Assembly (NCBI GenBank): GCA_002307095.1
Contig: DBTO01000070.1
Span: forward strand, 1-6,062
DNA from: Sulfurospirillum sp. UBA1314
GTDB taxonomy: Bacteria > Campylobacterota > Campylobacteria > Campylobacterales > Sulfurospirillaceae
DNA length: 6,062 bases
Direction: 5' to 3'
Positions 5,243 through 6,062 of the stretch are shown in pieces; position 1 is the stretch's first letter, and each line of letters begins with the position of its first letter. Position numbers and translations under genes: made by a program. The notes under the pieces were generated by a model that was not told the origin of the DNA, did no database searches, and saw only the letters and a list, made by a program, of their open reading frames with translations.

Positions 5243-6062
5243 TAAACAAACAATCCATTGACACTTTCATTGTGATAAACACGACGAATCACTTCGGCAA
5301 AAACAGGAGCAACACTTAAGACTTTGATTTTGTCATTGGCTTCTTTGAGAGGAATGGTATCGGTGACGATCAACTCATCGAGCTCACCTTTGGTAATGCG
5401 CTCATACGCAGGTCCACTGAGAACTGCGTGCGTACAACATGCCATCACGCTTGTTGCGCCTTTTTTCTTCAAGACTTCAGCCGCTTTCACGATGGTTCCA
5501 GCCGTATCGATCATATCGTCCACTAAGATAACGTCTTTGCCATTCACATCGCCGATGATGTTCATTACTTCAGACTCATTCGCTTTTTCGCGGCGTTTAT
5601 CGACAATGACCATATCAACACCGAGTAATTTTGCAAAACTTCGAGCACGAGCAACACCTCCGATATCGGGGCTTGCAATGATTGGGTTTTTGAGGTTTTT
5701 AGCTTTCACGTAATCATTAAAAACGATTGAGCCATAGAGGTTATCAACAGGAATATCAAAGAAGCCTTGAATTTGACCGGCGTGAAGATCAATCGTTACG
5801 ACACGATCAATGCCTGCGGTTTGCATCATATTCGCGACCAATTTGGCTGTGATCGGAACCCTAGGCGCTGCTTTTCGATCTTGTCTCGCGTATCCAAAGT
5901 AAGGAACAACGGCGGTAATGCTGTTGGCAGAACTTCTTCGCAAAGCATCGGTTAAAATAAGCAATTCCATTAAATTAATATTCGCTGGTGCACAGGTGGA
6001 TTGGATGATGAAAACATCTTTTCCTCGTACACTTTCGCTGACTTGCACACTGATTTCGCCAT
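5242..6062 (-). CDS. prs: Ribose-phosphate pyrophosphokinase (PRPP synthetase), 5' end beyond the window
   Basis: Prs converts ribose 5-phosphate and ATP to PRPP and AMP in the cytoplasm, supplying purine, pyrimidine, histidine, tryptophan and NAD synthesis. The visible 272 residues cover all but roughly the first 35-40 of a class I enzyme of about 309 residues. They begin with GEISVQVSESVRG and contain the ATP-binding loop PYFGYARQDRKA, the catalytic histidine in DLHAGQIQGFFDIP, the SPDIGGVARAR segment and the PRPP-binding loop VDDMIDTAGT. A GTG at 6046-6048 could be taken for a start, but the codons before it continue the conserved GEISVQ sequence to the window edge, so the gene is cut by the window and is not short. 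Its stop overlaps the lepA start by one base. The operon promoter would lie to the right of the window. No palindrome copy falls in it. Confidence 0.97.
   Translation of the reverse strand, partial: GEISVQVSESVRGKDVFIIQSTCAPANINLMELLILTDALRRSSANSITAVVPYFGYARQDRKAAPRVPITAKLVANMMQTAGIDRVVTIDLHAGQIQGFFDIPVDNLYGSIVFNDYVKAKNLKNPIIASPDIGGVARARSFAKLLGVDMVIVDKRREKANESEVMNIIGDVNGKDVILVDDMIDTAGTIVKAAEVLKKKGATSVMACCTHAVLSGPAYERITKGELDELIVTDTIPLKEANDKIKVLSVAPVFAEVIRRVYHNESVNGLFV

Noticed and set aside
3491..5955. Several plus-strand open frames of 62-129 codons opposite lepA and prs
   Set aside because: They are antisense shadows of two unmistakable conserved genes, with no ribosome binding sites or recognisable domains.
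6046..6048. GTG as the start of prs
   Set aside because: The frame stays open to the window edge and the upstream codons encode GEIS, joining into the conserved GEISVQ motif of Prs. The gene is cut by the window.
2864..6062. An undescribed defence or accessory system in the prs-lepA-comF cluster
   Set aside because: All three are standard, intact, conserved genes with known domains; nothing suggests a cargo or defence role.

Overview
The window reads as chromosomal DNA of a Campylobacterota (epsilonproteobacterial) bacterium, most likely Sulfurospirillum or a close relative. The basis is the LepA and Prs protein sequences, which match my memory of Campylobacter/Sulfurospirillum orthologues closely, together with the moderately AT-rich composition. 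No database search was possible, so the genus is an inference.

Layout, left to right. (1) Positions 10-857 are a compact mobile element: an intact REP-associated-type Y1 (HUH) transposase gene on the minus strand, enclosed by a perfect 28-bp inverted repeat. The left repeat overlaps the gene's stop codon. (2) Eleven bases past the element, on the plus strand, lies a small gene (868-1380) for a two-helix membrane protein with histidines in and near its second helix and a soluble helical tail; it resembles DUF4405-type proteins. (3) A 140-bp intergenic region carries two overlapping palindromes and a likely promoter. (4) A 12-helix MFS transporter of the metabolite:H+ symporter type follows (1521-2834, plus). 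(5) A convergent junction with an 11-bp-stem hairpin separates it from a minus-strand cluster transcribed right to left: prs (5' end beyond the window), lepA and comF. prs and lepA overlap as TAATG. lepA and comF are 12 bp apart, in the same reading frame.

prs, lepA and comF are probably one transcript, with the promoter outside the window. Prs makes PRPP, LepA is a ribosome-associated GTPase, and ComF is a phosphoribosyltransferase-fold protein linked to natural transformation. The order looks like chromosomal housekeeping and not an accessory island. The accessory part is the transposase element.

The most unusual signal is not a gene. The perfect 10-bp palindrome TTACATGTAA occurs five times exactly (151, 1451, 2836, 3000, 3436), plus one 9/10 copy (1321), all in the first 3.45 kb. 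A base-composition estimate predicts about 0.02 copies in 6 kb. Copies lie in intergenic DNA, in coding DNA in two different reading phases, inside the mobile element, inside comF and across the comF start. This looks like a genome-wide iterated DNA motif (uptake signal, HIP1-like repeat or regulator site) and is the main thing to follow up.
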